Assembly (NCBI RefSeq): GCF_003058265.1
Contig: NZ_QBUK01000014.1
Location: forward strand, 50,840-114,839
Direction of reading: 5' to 3'
Length of the DNA stretch: 64,000 nucleotides
Origin: Flagellimonas amoyensis
GTDB taxonomy: Bacteria; Bacteroidota; Bacteroidia; Flavobacteriales; Flavobacteriaceae
In this document: positions 26,824 to 34,843 of the stretch, one piece after another
How positions within the stretch are numbered: position 1 is the first letter of the stretch
Layout: every line of letters starts with the position of its first letter
The notes under the pieces: model-generated
The model's input: the letters and a program-made list of their open reading frames with translations, nothing else
Databases searched by the model: none
What the model was told of the DNA's origin: nothing
Made by a program: the position numbers and the translations under genes

Positions 26824-26880
26824 CTCCTTCGACTGGCCCTTCGACTACGCTCAGGATGACAGCTCAGGATGACATCTCGA
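26824..26880. repeat. Dispersed intergenic repeat, compound copy (R3)
   Basis: CTCCTTCGACT, then CCCTTCGACTACGCTCAGGA, then a second AGCTCAGGATGACA half: a duplicated or nested version of the core. It sits between the TIGR03915-like and rSAM genes. An A/T-rich stretch with TAATTGTTAATTGAACAATG follows, a second kind of recurrent spacer sequence. Confidence 0.7.
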
Positions 26881-26903
26881 ACTTAACCCTTCATTGCTAA
26901 TTG

Positions 26904-28166
26904 TTAATTGAACAATGACAATTGGTTACTATACTGGTTCCTGAACTTGCCGGACGAAGTCTGCAAGATCATCCCCTTGATTTTCTCCGCATCCAGATCA
27001 CGGCGTTCCCAGTGGCGGGAATCACATACCATGAAATACTGGGCACGGTTGAGGGCCACTCCGATTTTTTTGAGATGGTCCCAGTTCAACCTTCGAAATT
27101 TTCGAGCTTTCATTATTTTCTCCACGGATTGCATACCGATGCCGGGTATGCGGGCCAAGAGACGCTTGTCCGCCGTGTTCACATCCACCGGAAAATGGTG
27201 CAGGTTGCGCAACGCCCACGAAAGCTTGGGGTCCACGTCCATATCCAGATTGGGGTACTCCTTGTTCAAAATCTCGTTCACGGCAAAGCCGTAGAAACGC
27301 AAGAGCCAATCGGTCTGGTAGAGCCTGTTCTCCCGGAGCATGGGCACCTGCGAACCAATGGCCGGCAATCGGGCATCATCCGCAACTGGCACATAACCAG
27401 AATAATATACCCGTTTCATTTGGTAGGTTTTGTAATAATAGGTAGCGGAATACATGATGTCCTTGTCCGTTTCCCCGGAAGCGCCCACAATCATTTGGGT
27501 GCTCTGCCCGGCCGGGGCATATTTGGGGGTGCTTTTGATGATTTTTCGTTCGGTTTGGAAGCGCACGATCTCATTTTTCACCTTGAGCATGGGTTTGGTG
27601 AAGTCCTCATGCTTTTTATCGGGGGCCAAGAGTTTCAGGCCAGAAACTGTGGGCACTTCAATGTTCACGGAAAGACGGTCCGCGTATAATCCGGCTTCGT
27701 ACATAAGTTCATCGCTGGCCCCAGGTATGGATTTCAGGTGGATATACCCATTGAAATTTTCCTCTTCCCGGAGTTTCTTCGCCACTGCAACCAAGCGTTC
27801 CATAGTATAATCCGCATTTTTGAATATCCCGGAACTCAGGAACAATCCCTCGATATAGTTTCTTCGATAAAAATTGATGGTCAGGTCCACCACTTCTTGG
27901 ATCTTGAAGGCCGCTCTTTGGACGTCGTTGCTTTTACGGGTGACGCAATAGGCACAGTCATAGATGCAATGGTTGGTTAGCAGGATTTTCAACAAGGAAA
28001 TACAACGTCCGTCCTCGGTGTAGCTATGGCAAATACCCATTTTTGAAGCATTGCCCAGCCCCTTTGTTTTATTGGTCCTGTCACTGCCACTACTGGCGCA
28101 CGACACGTCGTATTTGGCCGCATCGGCCAGAATGTTCAGTTTTTCCCGTATTCTATCAAAACCCAT
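26904..28166 (-). CDS. Putative DNA modification/repair radical SAM protein (TIGR03916-like)
   Basis: 420 residues from the ATG at 28166. The frame continues to a TTG at 28184, but that codon lies inside an operator-like palindrome and is unlikely to be used. The radical SAM cluster is Cys67, Cys71, Cys74 (HCIYDCAYC, C-x3-C-x2-C). A helix-hairpin-helix DNA-binding motif (NTADKRLLARIPGIGMQSVEKI) lies at about 330-352, and extra cysteines (SCASSGS, ICHSY) lie near the N-terminus. This is the known partner of TIGR03915. The gene is divergent from an S24-type repressor, and its promoter region contains four operator-like palindromes, so damage-inducible expression is likely. Confidence 0.92.
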   Translation of the reverse strand: MGFDRIREKLNILADAAKYDVSCASSGSDRTNKTKGLGNASKMGICHSYTEDGRCISLLKILLTNHCIYDCAYCVTRKSNDVQRAAFKIQEVVDLTINFYRRNYIEGLFLSSGIFKNADYTMERLVAVAKKLREEENFNGYIHLKSIPGASDELMYEAGLYADRLSVNIEVPTVSGLKLLAPDKKHEDFTKPMLKVKNEIVRFQTERKIIKSTPKYAPAGQSTQMIVGASGETDKDIMYSATYYYKTYQMKRVYYSGYVPVADDARLPAIGSQVPMLRENRLYQTDWLLRFYGFAVNEILNKEYPNLDMDVDPKLSWALRNLHHFPVDVNTADKRLLARIPGIGMQSVEKIMKARKFRRLNWDHLKKIGVALNRAQYFMVCDSRHWERRDLDAEKIKGMILQTSSGKFRNQYSNQLSLFN

Positions 28167-28170
28167 AACT

Positions 28171-28247
28171 TGGAAATATTCCAATCAAAAATATGGAAAT
28201 AATCCAATAAATGGAAATATTCCATAAAAAGTTTTGGAAATAATCCA
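28171..28247. promoter_or_regulatory. Four-copy operator array (TGGAAATAWTCCA) between rSAM and S24 genes
   Basis: Four 13-bp near-palindromes: TGGAAATATTCCA at 28171-28183, TGGAAATAATCCA at 28194-28206, TGGAAATATTCCA at 28212-28224 and TGGAAATAATCCA at 28235-28247. Start-to-start spacing is 23, 18, 23 bp, so the array is a tandem duplication of a 41-bp unit in which an ATATT site is followed by an ATAAT site. The first copy lies just upstream of the rSAM start, and the last overlaps the -33 region of the S24 gene. The obvious candidate ligand is the S24/HTH protein encoded next door. Confidence 0.85.
28186..28193 (-). promoter_or_regulatory. Candidate -7 element of the rSAM operon
   Basis: Read on the minus strand this is TATTTTTG, matching the Bacteroidota -7 consensus TAnnTTTG, and it sits exactly between operator copies 1 and 2. 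The start codon follows 19 nt downstream. I find no good TTG at the expected upstream distance, so support is partial. Confidence 0.45.
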
Positions 28248-28262
28248 AATTACCTATATTTG
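28234..28262 (+). promoter_or_regulatory. Promoter of the S24 repressor gene, overlapping operator 4
   Basis: TTG at 28234-28236, an 18-bp spacer, then TATATTTG at 28255-28262: a good match to the Bacteroidota sigma-A pattern TTG-N18/19-TAnnTTTG. The TTG is inside operator copy 4, so repressor binding there would block the promoter and give negative autoregulation. Confidence 0.65.
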
Positions 28263-28318
28263 AATAGAGATATTAGGTAGAGATCTAATTTGTGGTGAAG
28301 GTCAATGCCTTCTCGAAA

Positions 28319-28356
28319 GCTCCTTCGACTGCGCTCAGGATGACAGTACGAAGTGA
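28319..28356. repeat. Dispersed intergenic repeat, full copy (R4)
   Basis: CTCCTTCGACTGCGCTCAGGATGACAG is the clearest copy of the core. It lies in the untranslated leader of the S24 repressor gene, between the promoter and the start codon, and is flanked by GAAAG and CGAAG. It could form structure in the leader RNA. Confidence 0.7.
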
Positions 28357-28371
28357 TACAAAAATACAGAA

Positions 28372-29124
28372 ATGGAAAACGAACTGACACTGAAACGATT
28401 TACGGACATCCGAAGGGAGCTGGGCCATACACAGGCCGAGTTTGCGGAACTGTTGGGTGTGAAGAACACCACGGCCGATATTGAACGGGGGAGGACCAAA
28501 CTATCAGGCAAAGTGGTATCGGAGTTATTGAAACAGTTCAAGATCAACCCCATGTGGCTGTTCGGGGAGAGTGACCAGAAGTACTTGGATACCTCCAGAA
28601 CCAGTGTGATCCCCAAGGTGGTCACCGTGGACAATTCCGATCAGGACAACATGGTATTGGTGAACGCCAAGGCCGCTGCGGGCTATCCACAGAACATTTC
28701 CGATACGAGTTGGTACCAACAGTTGCCTGCCTTTGACATGCCCATTCCCGAATTCCGAAATGCCACGTACAGGGGATTTCAGGTGGAAGGGGACAGCATG
28801 TTGCCGAATCTAAGGCCCAACGATTGGGTGTTGGCGCGTGCCATTGAACATATTGACCATGTGAGCCCCAACAAAATGTACGTTGTGGTGCTCCAAGATT
28901 CCGTAATGGTCAAGAAAATAGAGCGACGGCCCAATTCCAACAACATTACTTTGGTTTCTTTGAACGAGACTTATCCTCCCTACGAGATCAAACCATTCCA
29001 GATCCAGGAAATTTGGGAGGTAAGTAGCAAATTGACTTTCAATGTGGATGCCACGACAGAAACCGGACTATTGAAACAGTTGCAACAGTCCATGGAAGAA
29101 TTGAAGCGGCAGATTACCAGATAG
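28372..29124 (+). CDS. XRE-type repressor with S24 self-cleavage domain
   Basis: 250 residues: an N-terminal helix-turn-helix (about 8-60, GHTQAEFAELLGVKNTTADIERG) and a C-terminal LexA/CI-like S24 peptidase domain. The catalytic Ser142 is in EGDSMLP, the general-base Lys at 181 in VMVKKIE, and the likely cleavage dipeptide is Ala103-Gly104 in KAAAGYP. All three elements needed for RecA-stimulated self-cleavage are present. It is divergent from the rSAM/TIGR03915 operon with a shared four-operator region, so it probably represses that operon and itself and releases both on DNA damage. The inducing signal is inferred, not seen. Confidence 0.92.
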   Translation: MENELTLKRFTDIRRELGHTQAEFAELLGVKNTTADIERGRTKLSGKVVSELLKQFKINPMWLFGESDQKYLDTSRTSVIPKVVTVDNSDQDNMVLVNAKAAAGYPQNISDTSWYQQLPAFDMPIPEFRNATYRGFQVEGDSMLPNLRPNDWVLARAIEHIDHVSPNKMYVVVLQDSVMVKKIERRPNSNNITLVSLNETYPPYEIKPFQIQEIWEVSSKLTFNVDATTETGLLKQLQQSMEELKRQITR

Positions 29125-29128
29125 CATT

Positions 29129-30124
29129 TTAGAAACCGTTCCCCACCGTTTTGGTTTGGATCCGCATCAGGAAGCTATGTGCAGTCATATAGAGCACGGA
29201 GCCATCGTTGCCCCATGCGCAGTTGGCCGTCCGTTGTCCTGTTTCAATGCGTCCCAAAAGTTTTCCTTCGGGGGTAATGATTAACACTCCACCTGGCCCT
29301 GTGGAAAAAATAGTGCCATCATTGGCCACTTTAAGACCATCCAAAGAGCCAACCAATCCTTCTTTCCGTAGTTCAGTGGCATCAAAGAATATAGTCCCCT
29401 CATCCAATGACCCATCATCCTGGACGTTGTATGCCGTAATATAAGGTGCGTTGCCATCCGATTGGTTCACATACAGTATTTTTTCGTCAGGGGAAAGCGC
29501 AAGCCCATTTGGGCGTGAAAGATTGCCGACCACCATGTCAACTTTGCCCTCAACATCGACTTTGAAGACGCCAAATGCATCAATTTCCCGCGATTTGGAA
29601 TTTTCCTGCTCTGGCAGTCCATAGGGAGGGTCTGTAAAATAATAGATGCCTTTGGAGGTCTGTACAATGTCATTTGGGCTATTGAAACGCTTTCCATTCC
29701 ATTTGTCGGCCACCGTTACTTTTCCGCCAAAGGATAATGGCATCCGGGATATTCTTCGGTCGCCATGTTCGCAGGCCACCAACTCCCCATTATTGTTGAT
29801 GAGAAGTCCATTGCTGCCGGGCTCCTTGCTGTATGGCAGTATTCCGGTGTAACCAGAAGGTTCTAAAAATTGTGTGATCCCTTCATTTTCATCCCATTTA
29901 AAAATAGTGTTCTGTGGGGCATCCGAAAATAGGAGGAACCCACCTTCCTTGACCCAAACGGGTCCTTCGGACCACATAAAATCCTCGGCGAGCACTTCTA
30001 TTTTTGCTTCTTTATCCACGTAATCGTAAAAAGCATCATCCAGCGCAACTAGTTGGCCAGTGGTTTTCTGTTGGGCAGTGCACCCTAAGCCAATGCTTAA
30101 CAATAGGAGGGTTAAATTTTTCAT
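29129..30124 (-). CDS. SMP-30/gluconolactonase/LRE family lipoprotein
   Basis: 331 residues forming a six-bladed beta-propeller. A lipoprotein-type signal ends with GLGC at about 12-15. Metal-site motifs of the family are present: SEGPVW (about 52-57), NGLLINN, FNSPNDIV, the blade RPNGLALSPDEKILYV (about 204-219) and GSLDGLKVANDG. It is predicted to hydrolyse sugar lactones or related esters outside the cytoplasm, substrate unknown. It is convergent with the S24 repressor gene (4-nt gap). Confidence 0.9.
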   Translation of the reverse strand: MKNLTLLLLSIGLGCTAQQKTTGQLVALDDAFYDYVDKEAKIEVLAEDFMWSEGPVWVKEGGFLLFSDAPQNTIFKWDENEGITQFLEPSGYTGILPYSKEPGSNGLLINNNGELVACEHGDRRISRMPLSFGGKVTVADKWNGKRFNSPNDIVQTSKGIYYFTDPPYGLPEQENSKSREIDAFGVFKVDVEGKVDMVVGNLSRPNGLALSPDEKILYVNQSDGNAPYITAYNVQDDGSLDEGTIFFDATELRKEGLVGSLDGLKVANDGTIFSTGPGGVLIITPEGKLLGRIETGQRTANCAWGNDGSVLYMTAHSFLMRIQTKTVGNGF

Positions 30125-30160
30125 TTTGAGATAGTTAAAGTTATGTGTCGTATTAATGGT

Positions 30161-31087
30161 CTAGATTTTGGCGGACAAACAGTGGTCCTTTATGGTCTTG
30201 GCCAATTTTTGTGCTGCTGATGGATTACGCCGGAACCATAATTCGGGCTCAAAGATCTCCAATTCGGCCAGGGCCCAATTTCCTTCGTTGTCCCGAAATA
30301 GATCTACCCGTGCATAAACGGGAAGTTCGGGAGCTGCCGCGACCACTTTTTTGGCAAAAGCTATCTGCTCCTTGGATGGGTCATATTCGTGGACGCTACC
30401 GCCAAAATCGTCCTGTACCCGAAAATCGCCAGGTTTGGCAATTTTGAGCACGGCATGGGTGAACTCCCCATGGAAAAGCATCATTGAAATTTCCCCTTCA
30501 GAAACGATGTTTTCCTGAAATTCCTGAAGCATCATCGCCTCTTCGGAAATCAATTGTCCAAACAGCGCTTCGTGCTTTGGAATCTCCGTTGTATGGATTT
30601 TGTAGGTATGTCGGGCCGCCCCGGATATGCAGGGTTTCAACACAAATTGTTCTTTCTTGAACCCATGGCCTTGCACCGCAGTGGAAAAAAGGGCCTGCAA
30701 TGTGGTTTGGGTCCCTTTTTCCACAAAAATAGTCTTGGGAATGTTGACGCCCGCCCTGGAAAGGTCTTGGAGGTAGTGTTTGTCCATGTTCCATGTGATC
30801 AATTCTTTGGAATTGATGAACTGGGTCAGTTTGGAGGTGTTTTCAAACCATGTTGAGAACTCCGAAAATCGGTCAAAATAGTCCCAAGTGGTACGGAAAA
30901 GGGCCAATTTTGCGGTGGACCAATCAAAATGGGGGTCATCCCACGATTTTCGGACGACCTTCAAACCTTCTGCCTGCAAGGCCTCCACGACCAAACGGTC
31001 TTCCAGGAGTACGTTGTCTATGTAAGGGCTCCTTTTTTCAGGGGAGACATATCTTCGGTCTGTCAGCACAACAATATCAAATAGCAT
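30161..31087 (-). CDS. ATP-grasp domain protein
   Basis: 308 residues of the RimK/glutathione-synthetase-like ATP-grasp type. The N-terminal pre-ATP-grasp part has the FRTTWDYFDRFSEF block, typical of the group that includes the O-ureido-D-serine cyclo-ligase, then QFVLKPCISGAARHTYKI (ATP-binding loop, about 157-174) and the metal-binding end YARVDLFRD...LAELEIFEPELWF. It ligates a carboxylate to an amine or similar nucleophile, substrate unknown. The start lies 10 nt after the stop of the gamma-glutamyltransferase gene on the same strand, which hints at a gamma-glutamyl or peptide substrate. Confidence 0.88.
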   Translation of the reverse strand: MLFDIVVLTDRRYVSPEKRSPYIDNVLLEDRLVVEALQAEGLKVVRKSWDDPHFDWSTAKLALFRTTWDYFDRFSEFSTWFENTSKLTQFINSKELITWNMDKHYLQDLSRAGVNIPKTIFVEKGTQTTLQALFSTAVQGHGFKKEQFVLKPCISGAARHTYKIHTTEIPKHEALFGQLISEEAMMLQEFQENIVSEGEISMMLFHGEFTHAVLKIAKPGDFRVQDDFGGSVHEYDPSKEQIAFAKKVVAAAPELPVYARVDLFRDNEGNWALAELEIFEPELWFRRNPSAAQKLAKTIKDHCLSAKI

Positions 31088-31096
31088 AGAGAAAGA

Positions 31097-32779
31097 TTAA
31101 AAACCGACCGCTTTGTCATCACCCCGTTTGTCGGCCCCACCTTCCAGTTTGCCATCGGGCAGCACGCGGATGGCATCCACTTTGCCAATAATGGGGGTGC
31201 GTTCCTCGTTGATGATGTATCCTTTGGATTTCAGTTCGGAGATGAGCTCCTCCGAAAACCCTTCGGGCTCAAAAACGACCGCATCGGGCAACCATTGGTG
31301 ATGGAAACGGGGCGCATTCACGGCATCCTGCATGCTCAGGTTGAATTCGTATACGTTCAAAATGGTCTGGGCCACCGCTGTCATGATGGTGGAACCGCCT
31401 GGGGTACCCACGACCATATAGAGTTTTCCTTCTTTTACGACAATGGTGGGCGTCATGCTGCTCAGCATCCGTTTCTCTGGGGCAATACTGTTCGCTTCGG
31501 CACCGACCAGCCCAAACATATTGGGCACGCCGGGTTTGGCGCTGAAATCGTCCATTTCATTGTTCAAAAAGAATCCCAGTTCGGCACAATAGAGCTTGGA
31601 GCCGAAGCCACCGTTCAAGGTTGTGGTGGCGGAAATGGCATTGCCCTCGCTGTCCACGATGGAGTAGTGGGTGGTTTCGGAACTTTCGATGATCTCCACT
31701 TCACCGTGACTCACATCGGAAGACAACGTTGCTTTGTCGAAGGAGAAATCGGCCATACGTCTTTGCAAATAAGCATCATCTAGAAGGACATCATAGGGAA
31801 TATCGACAAAGTCGGGGTCGCCCAAAAAGTAATTTCGGTCGGCATAGGCACGACGGGATGCCTCGGTGAACAACTGGATGGTCTTGGCAGAGTTATGTCC
31901 ATATTTGGACACTTTGTAAGGCTCCATCATCTTGAAAATCTGGTTGATGGTGACACCTCCGCTACTGGGGGGACTCATGGATATCACGTGAAGATCCTTG
32001 TAATCGAACTCGATGGGGTCTCTCCACTTGGCTTCATATCGTGAAAGATCCTCCTCGGTGATGTAGCCACCATTTTCCTGCACAAAGGCGGCCAGTTTTT
32101 GGGCCACTTCTCCTTTGTAGAACCCATCTTTTCCTTTTTCCATGATGATCTCCAAGGTTTGGGCCAATTCAGGATATTTTATGGTGTCCCCGGTTTTGAA
32201 CGGGCCTGCAAATTTGGTACTGTCCCCGTTCGCCTTGATGAAACTTTCCCGATAGCCTTCCAGTCGTTTCGCCTGTTTTTCCGTGACGACCACTCCCTTT
32301 TTGGCCAAGGCAATGACGGGTTCCATGATTTCGGATAGGGGCAGGGAACCAAACTTTTTGTGCACTTCCATGACACCGGCCACCGTGCCGGGTACCCCAA
32401 TAGCGGTGCCGCCGGATGTGCTCATATCGGGGATGACATTGCCCAGCGAATCCAGGTACATGTCCTTATGGGCCGCCATGGGCGCTTTCTCCCGATAATC
32501 GATGCCCCCGACCTCGCCATTGCTCTTTCGGTAGACCATAAAGCCCCCACCGCCCAAATTTCCGGCAAAAGGAAAGGAGACGGCCAAGGCCAGTTCTGTG
32601 GCCACCATGGCATCGAAGACATTGCCCCCTTTTTTCATGATGTCCACCCCAATTTGGGAAGCTTCTTCACGGGCAGAGACCACCATGGCCTTTTCCGTGA
32701 CAAGTCCGGTTGGTTCGGCGGGCTTTTGTTTGCAATGGATGAAGAGGACCAAGGGCAGGAGCAGTATCAGTCTTCGCAT
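31097..32779 (-). CDS. ggt: Gamma-glutamyltransferase (lipoprotein)
   Basis: 560 residues. A short lipoprotein signal has Cys16 in LFIHC, placing the enzyme in the periplasm. The Ntn-hydrolase maturation site is ETTHYSIVD, where Thr369 should become the N-terminal nucleophile of the small subunit after autocleavage. NLGGGGFM (74-81) and the late GTPGGSTI (glycine-rich oxyanion loop) are also intact. It hydrolyses or transfers gamma-glutamyl groups, for example from glutathione. Its start overlaps the ACP phosphodiesterase gene by 13 nt and an ATP-grasp ligase gene follows 9 nt downstream, so three genes form one tight unit. Confidence 0.95.
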   Translation of the reverse strand: MRRLILLLPLVLFIHCKQKPAEPTGLVTEKAMVVSAREEASQIGVDIMKKGGNVFDAMVATELALAVSFPFAGNLGGGGFMVYRKSNGEVGGIDYREKAPMAAHKDMYLDSLGNVIPDMSTSGGTAIGVPGTVAGVMEVHKKFGSLPLSEIMEPVIALAKKGVVVTEKQAKRLEGYRESFIKANGDSTKFAGPFKTGDTIKYPELAQTLEIIMEKGKDGFYKGEVAQKLAAFVQENGGYITEEDLSRYEAKWRDPIEFDYKDLHVISMSPPSSGGVTINQIFKMMEPYKVSKYGHNSAKTIQLFTEASRRAYADRNYFLGDPDFVDIPYDVLLDDAYLQRRMADFSFDKATLSSDVSHGEVEIIESSETTHYSIVDSEGNAISATTTLNGGFGSKLYCAELGFFLNNEMDDFSAKPGVPNMFGLVGAEANSIAPEKRMLSSMTPTIVVKEGKLYMVVGTPGGSTIMTAVAQTILNVYEFNLSMQDAVNAPRFHHQWLPDAVVFEPEGFSEELISELKSKGYIINEERTPIIGKVDAIRVLPDGKLEGGADKRGDDKAVGF

Positions 32780-33360
32780 AGGGAGTTGAATTTTTGACGG
32801 GAAAAGGTAATCAATTCTTCAAAAAAAGCGGTGAACTCGTTTTCAAAATCCGTGTAGTGTTCTTCAAGATCCAAAATGGCAAAATTCATCTTGGACTTGT
32901 TCTGGGTCCTTCGGTTCATCCCGTTGAGCACCCTGCCGATACCGTCAAGGTTGGCATAGTCCAAAAGCCAGTTGTCCGCAATCATATAGGGCATCATCCC
33001 TTTGGTGGCGACGGGGAGCAGCTCGTAGTTTTCTTCCAAAAGGTCATAGAACCTCTCTACATAAGTTTCAAGGGGAACATTGGAATAGTCGCTCCAGTTC
33101 TTGGCCAGGAAATGGTCGTAAAAGATGTCCACGATCACCATGCTGTAATGGCTGTAGTTCTTGTGCAGCCTTTTACTGCTCTGTCTCGTGATGGGGTGGC
33201 CATCCGTAAAGGTGTCTATTTCCCGATGCAGCAAGATGCCCTTTTGGATTTTGTCCGGTAAATGTTTGTAGCGGTTCCCACGGATGTGGTCGGCAAAAAA
33301 ATTGCCCAAAGTGATCTCCTTGTCATCAAAGGAAAGGTAAATATGTGCCAAGAAGTTCAT
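32767..33360 (-). CDS. Acyl carrier protein phosphodiesterase (AcpH/DUF479 family)
   Basis: 197 residues, all-helical, of the HD-like AcpH family that removes 4'-phosphopantetheine from acyl carrier protein. Family blocks are MNFLAHIYLS at the N-terminus, LGNFFADHIRG, the metal-binding stretch HREIDTFTDGHP (about 46-57), and DIFYDHFLAKNW. It heads the ggt/ATP-grasp unit, overlapping ggt by 13 nt. Upstream it is divergent from glmM with a 91-nt shared region. Confidence 0.9.
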   Translation of the reverse strand: MNFLAHIYLSFDDKEITLGNFFADHIRGNRYKHLPDKIQKGILLHREIDTFTDGHPITRQSSKRLHKNYSHYSMVIVDIFYDHFLAKNWSDYSNVPLETYVERFYDLLEENYELLPVATKGMMPYMIADNWLLDYANLDGIGRVLNGMNRRTQNKSKMNFAILDLEEHYTDFENEFTAFFEELITFSRQKFNSLCED

Positions 33361-33423
33361 CGGGGCAAAATCCTTTTGTGTCGAAATTTACAAATTCAAA
33401 ACATGGAATAGGGGATGCTGGGT

Positions 33424-33431
33424 TATATTTG
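33424..33431 (+). promoter_or_regulatory. Candidate -7 element of glmM
   Basis: TATATTTG, a full match to TAnnTTTG, 20 nt before the glmM start codon. No TTG occurs at the expected spacing upstream, so the call rests on the -7 element and position alone. Confidence 0.45.
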
Positions 33432-33451
33432 CACAAACTTTTTTAACAATT

Positions 33452-34843
33452 ATGACACTGATCAAATCTATTTCTGGAATTCGAGGAACCATAGGCGGAA
33501 AAACAAATGATAACCTGACCCCACTGGACGCTGTGAAGTTTGCGGCAGCATATGGGAGCTGGTTGAAGGACTATTCCAAGAAAGAGAAATTGACCGTTGT
33601 CATAGGCAGGGATGCCCGTTTGTCGGGCGAGATGATCCAAAATTTGGTAGTGTCCACCTTGGTGGGACTGGGGATCGATGTAGTGGACCTAGGATTGTCC
33701 ACCACCCCTACAGTGGAGATTGCCGTTCCTTTGGAAAAGGCCGATGGAGGCATTATCCTGACCGCCAGTCACAATCCAAAACAATGGAATGCCCTAAAAT
33801 TGCTCAATGAGCGCGGGGAGTTTTTGGATGCGGCCCAAGGAGCCAAGATTCTGGAACTTGCCGAAAAAGAGGATTTTGATTTTGCCGAAGTGGATGATTT
33901 AGGGGAAATCACTAAAAATGACTCCTACATCGATATCCATATTGATGAAGTATTGGAGCTTCCCTTGGTAGATGCCGATGTGATCAGGGGCAAGGGATTC
34001 AGGGTGGTCGTGGACGGGGTCAATTCCACAGGAGGTGTTGCAATTCCCAAATTGTTGCAAGAGCTTGGGGTGGAAGTGGTGAAGCTCTACTGTGATCCCA
34101 CGGGCCATTTTCCACACAATCCAGAACCTTTGAAGGAACATTTGGGGGACATCTGCAAGAAAGTGGTGGAAGAAAAGGCCGATTTTGGTATTGTGGTGGA
34201 CCCGGATGTGGATCGTTTGGCATTTATCAGCAATGATGGGGAAATGTTCGGTGAGGAATATACCTTGGTGGCCTGTGCGGATTACGTATTGGGCAAGACC
34301 AAGGGCAACACGGTGTCCAACCTGTCTTCTTCACGTGCCCTTCGTGACATTACCGAAAAGCATGGAGGCACTTATGAGGCTGCAGCTGTAGGCGAGGTGA
34401 ACATGGTCGCCAAAATGAAGGCGAGCAATGCCATTATTGGAGGTGAGGGCAATGGGGGCATCATTTATCCAGAGAGTCACTATGGTCGCGATGCTTTGGT
34501 GGGCACGGCCCTTTTCTTGATGTTGATGGCTGAACGTGGCGGAACCGTGGCCGAACTACGGGCAAGTTATCCCAGTTATTTTATGGGCAAAAAGAAGATA
34601 GAACTTACTCCCGGACTGGATGTGGATGCCCTACTTGAGGCCATGCACGATAAATATAAAGGGGAGCAGGTCTCCACCATTGACGGGGTGAAAATCGATT
34701 TCCCTGAAAATTGGGTGCATCTTCGCAAATCCAACACAGAACCCATTATCCGAATCTATACCGAGGCCAAATCACAGAACGAAGCGGATGCTTTGGCCGA
34801 CCGTATCATTGGTGAAATCAAGGAAGTGGCAGGATTGAGCTAG
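33452..34843 (+). CDS. glmM: Phosphoglucosamine mutase
   Basis: 463 residues of the alpha-D-phosphohexomutase family, converting glucosamine 6-phosphate to glucosamine 1-phosphate for UDP-GlcNAc, peptidoglycan and lipid A. The phosphoserine loop is TASHNP with Ser106, the metal loop is DPDVDRL near 247-253, the sugar loop is GEGNGGIIYP, and the phosphate-binding C-terminal loop is RKSNTEPIIRIY. In Bacteroidota the annotation alternates between GlmM and phosphomannomutase. The SGIRGT start favours GlmM. The 3' end overlaps the convergent NTF2-like gene by 4 nt. Confidence 0.92.
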   Translation: MTLIKSISGIRGTIGGKTNDNLTPLDAVKFAAAYGSWLKDYSKKEKLTVVIGRDARLSGEMIQNLVVSTLVGLGIDVVDLGLSTTPTVEIAVPLEKADGGIILTASHNPKQWNALKLLNERGEFLDAAQGAKILELAEKEDFDFAEVDDLGEITKNDSYIDIHIDEVLELPLVDADVIRGKGFRVVVDGVNSTGGVAIPKLLQELGVEVVKLYCDPTGHFPHNPEPLKEHLGDICKKVVEEKADFGIVVDPDVDRLAFISNDGEMFGEEYTLVACADYVLGKTKGNTVSNLSSSRALRDITEKHGGTYEAAAVGEVNMVAKMKASNAIIGGEGNGGIIYPESHYGRDALVGTALFLMLMAERGGTVAELRASYPSYFMGKKKIELTPGLDVDALLEAMHDKYKGEQVSTIDGVKIDFPENWVHLRKSNTEPIIRIYTEAKSQNEADALADRIIGEIKEVAGLS

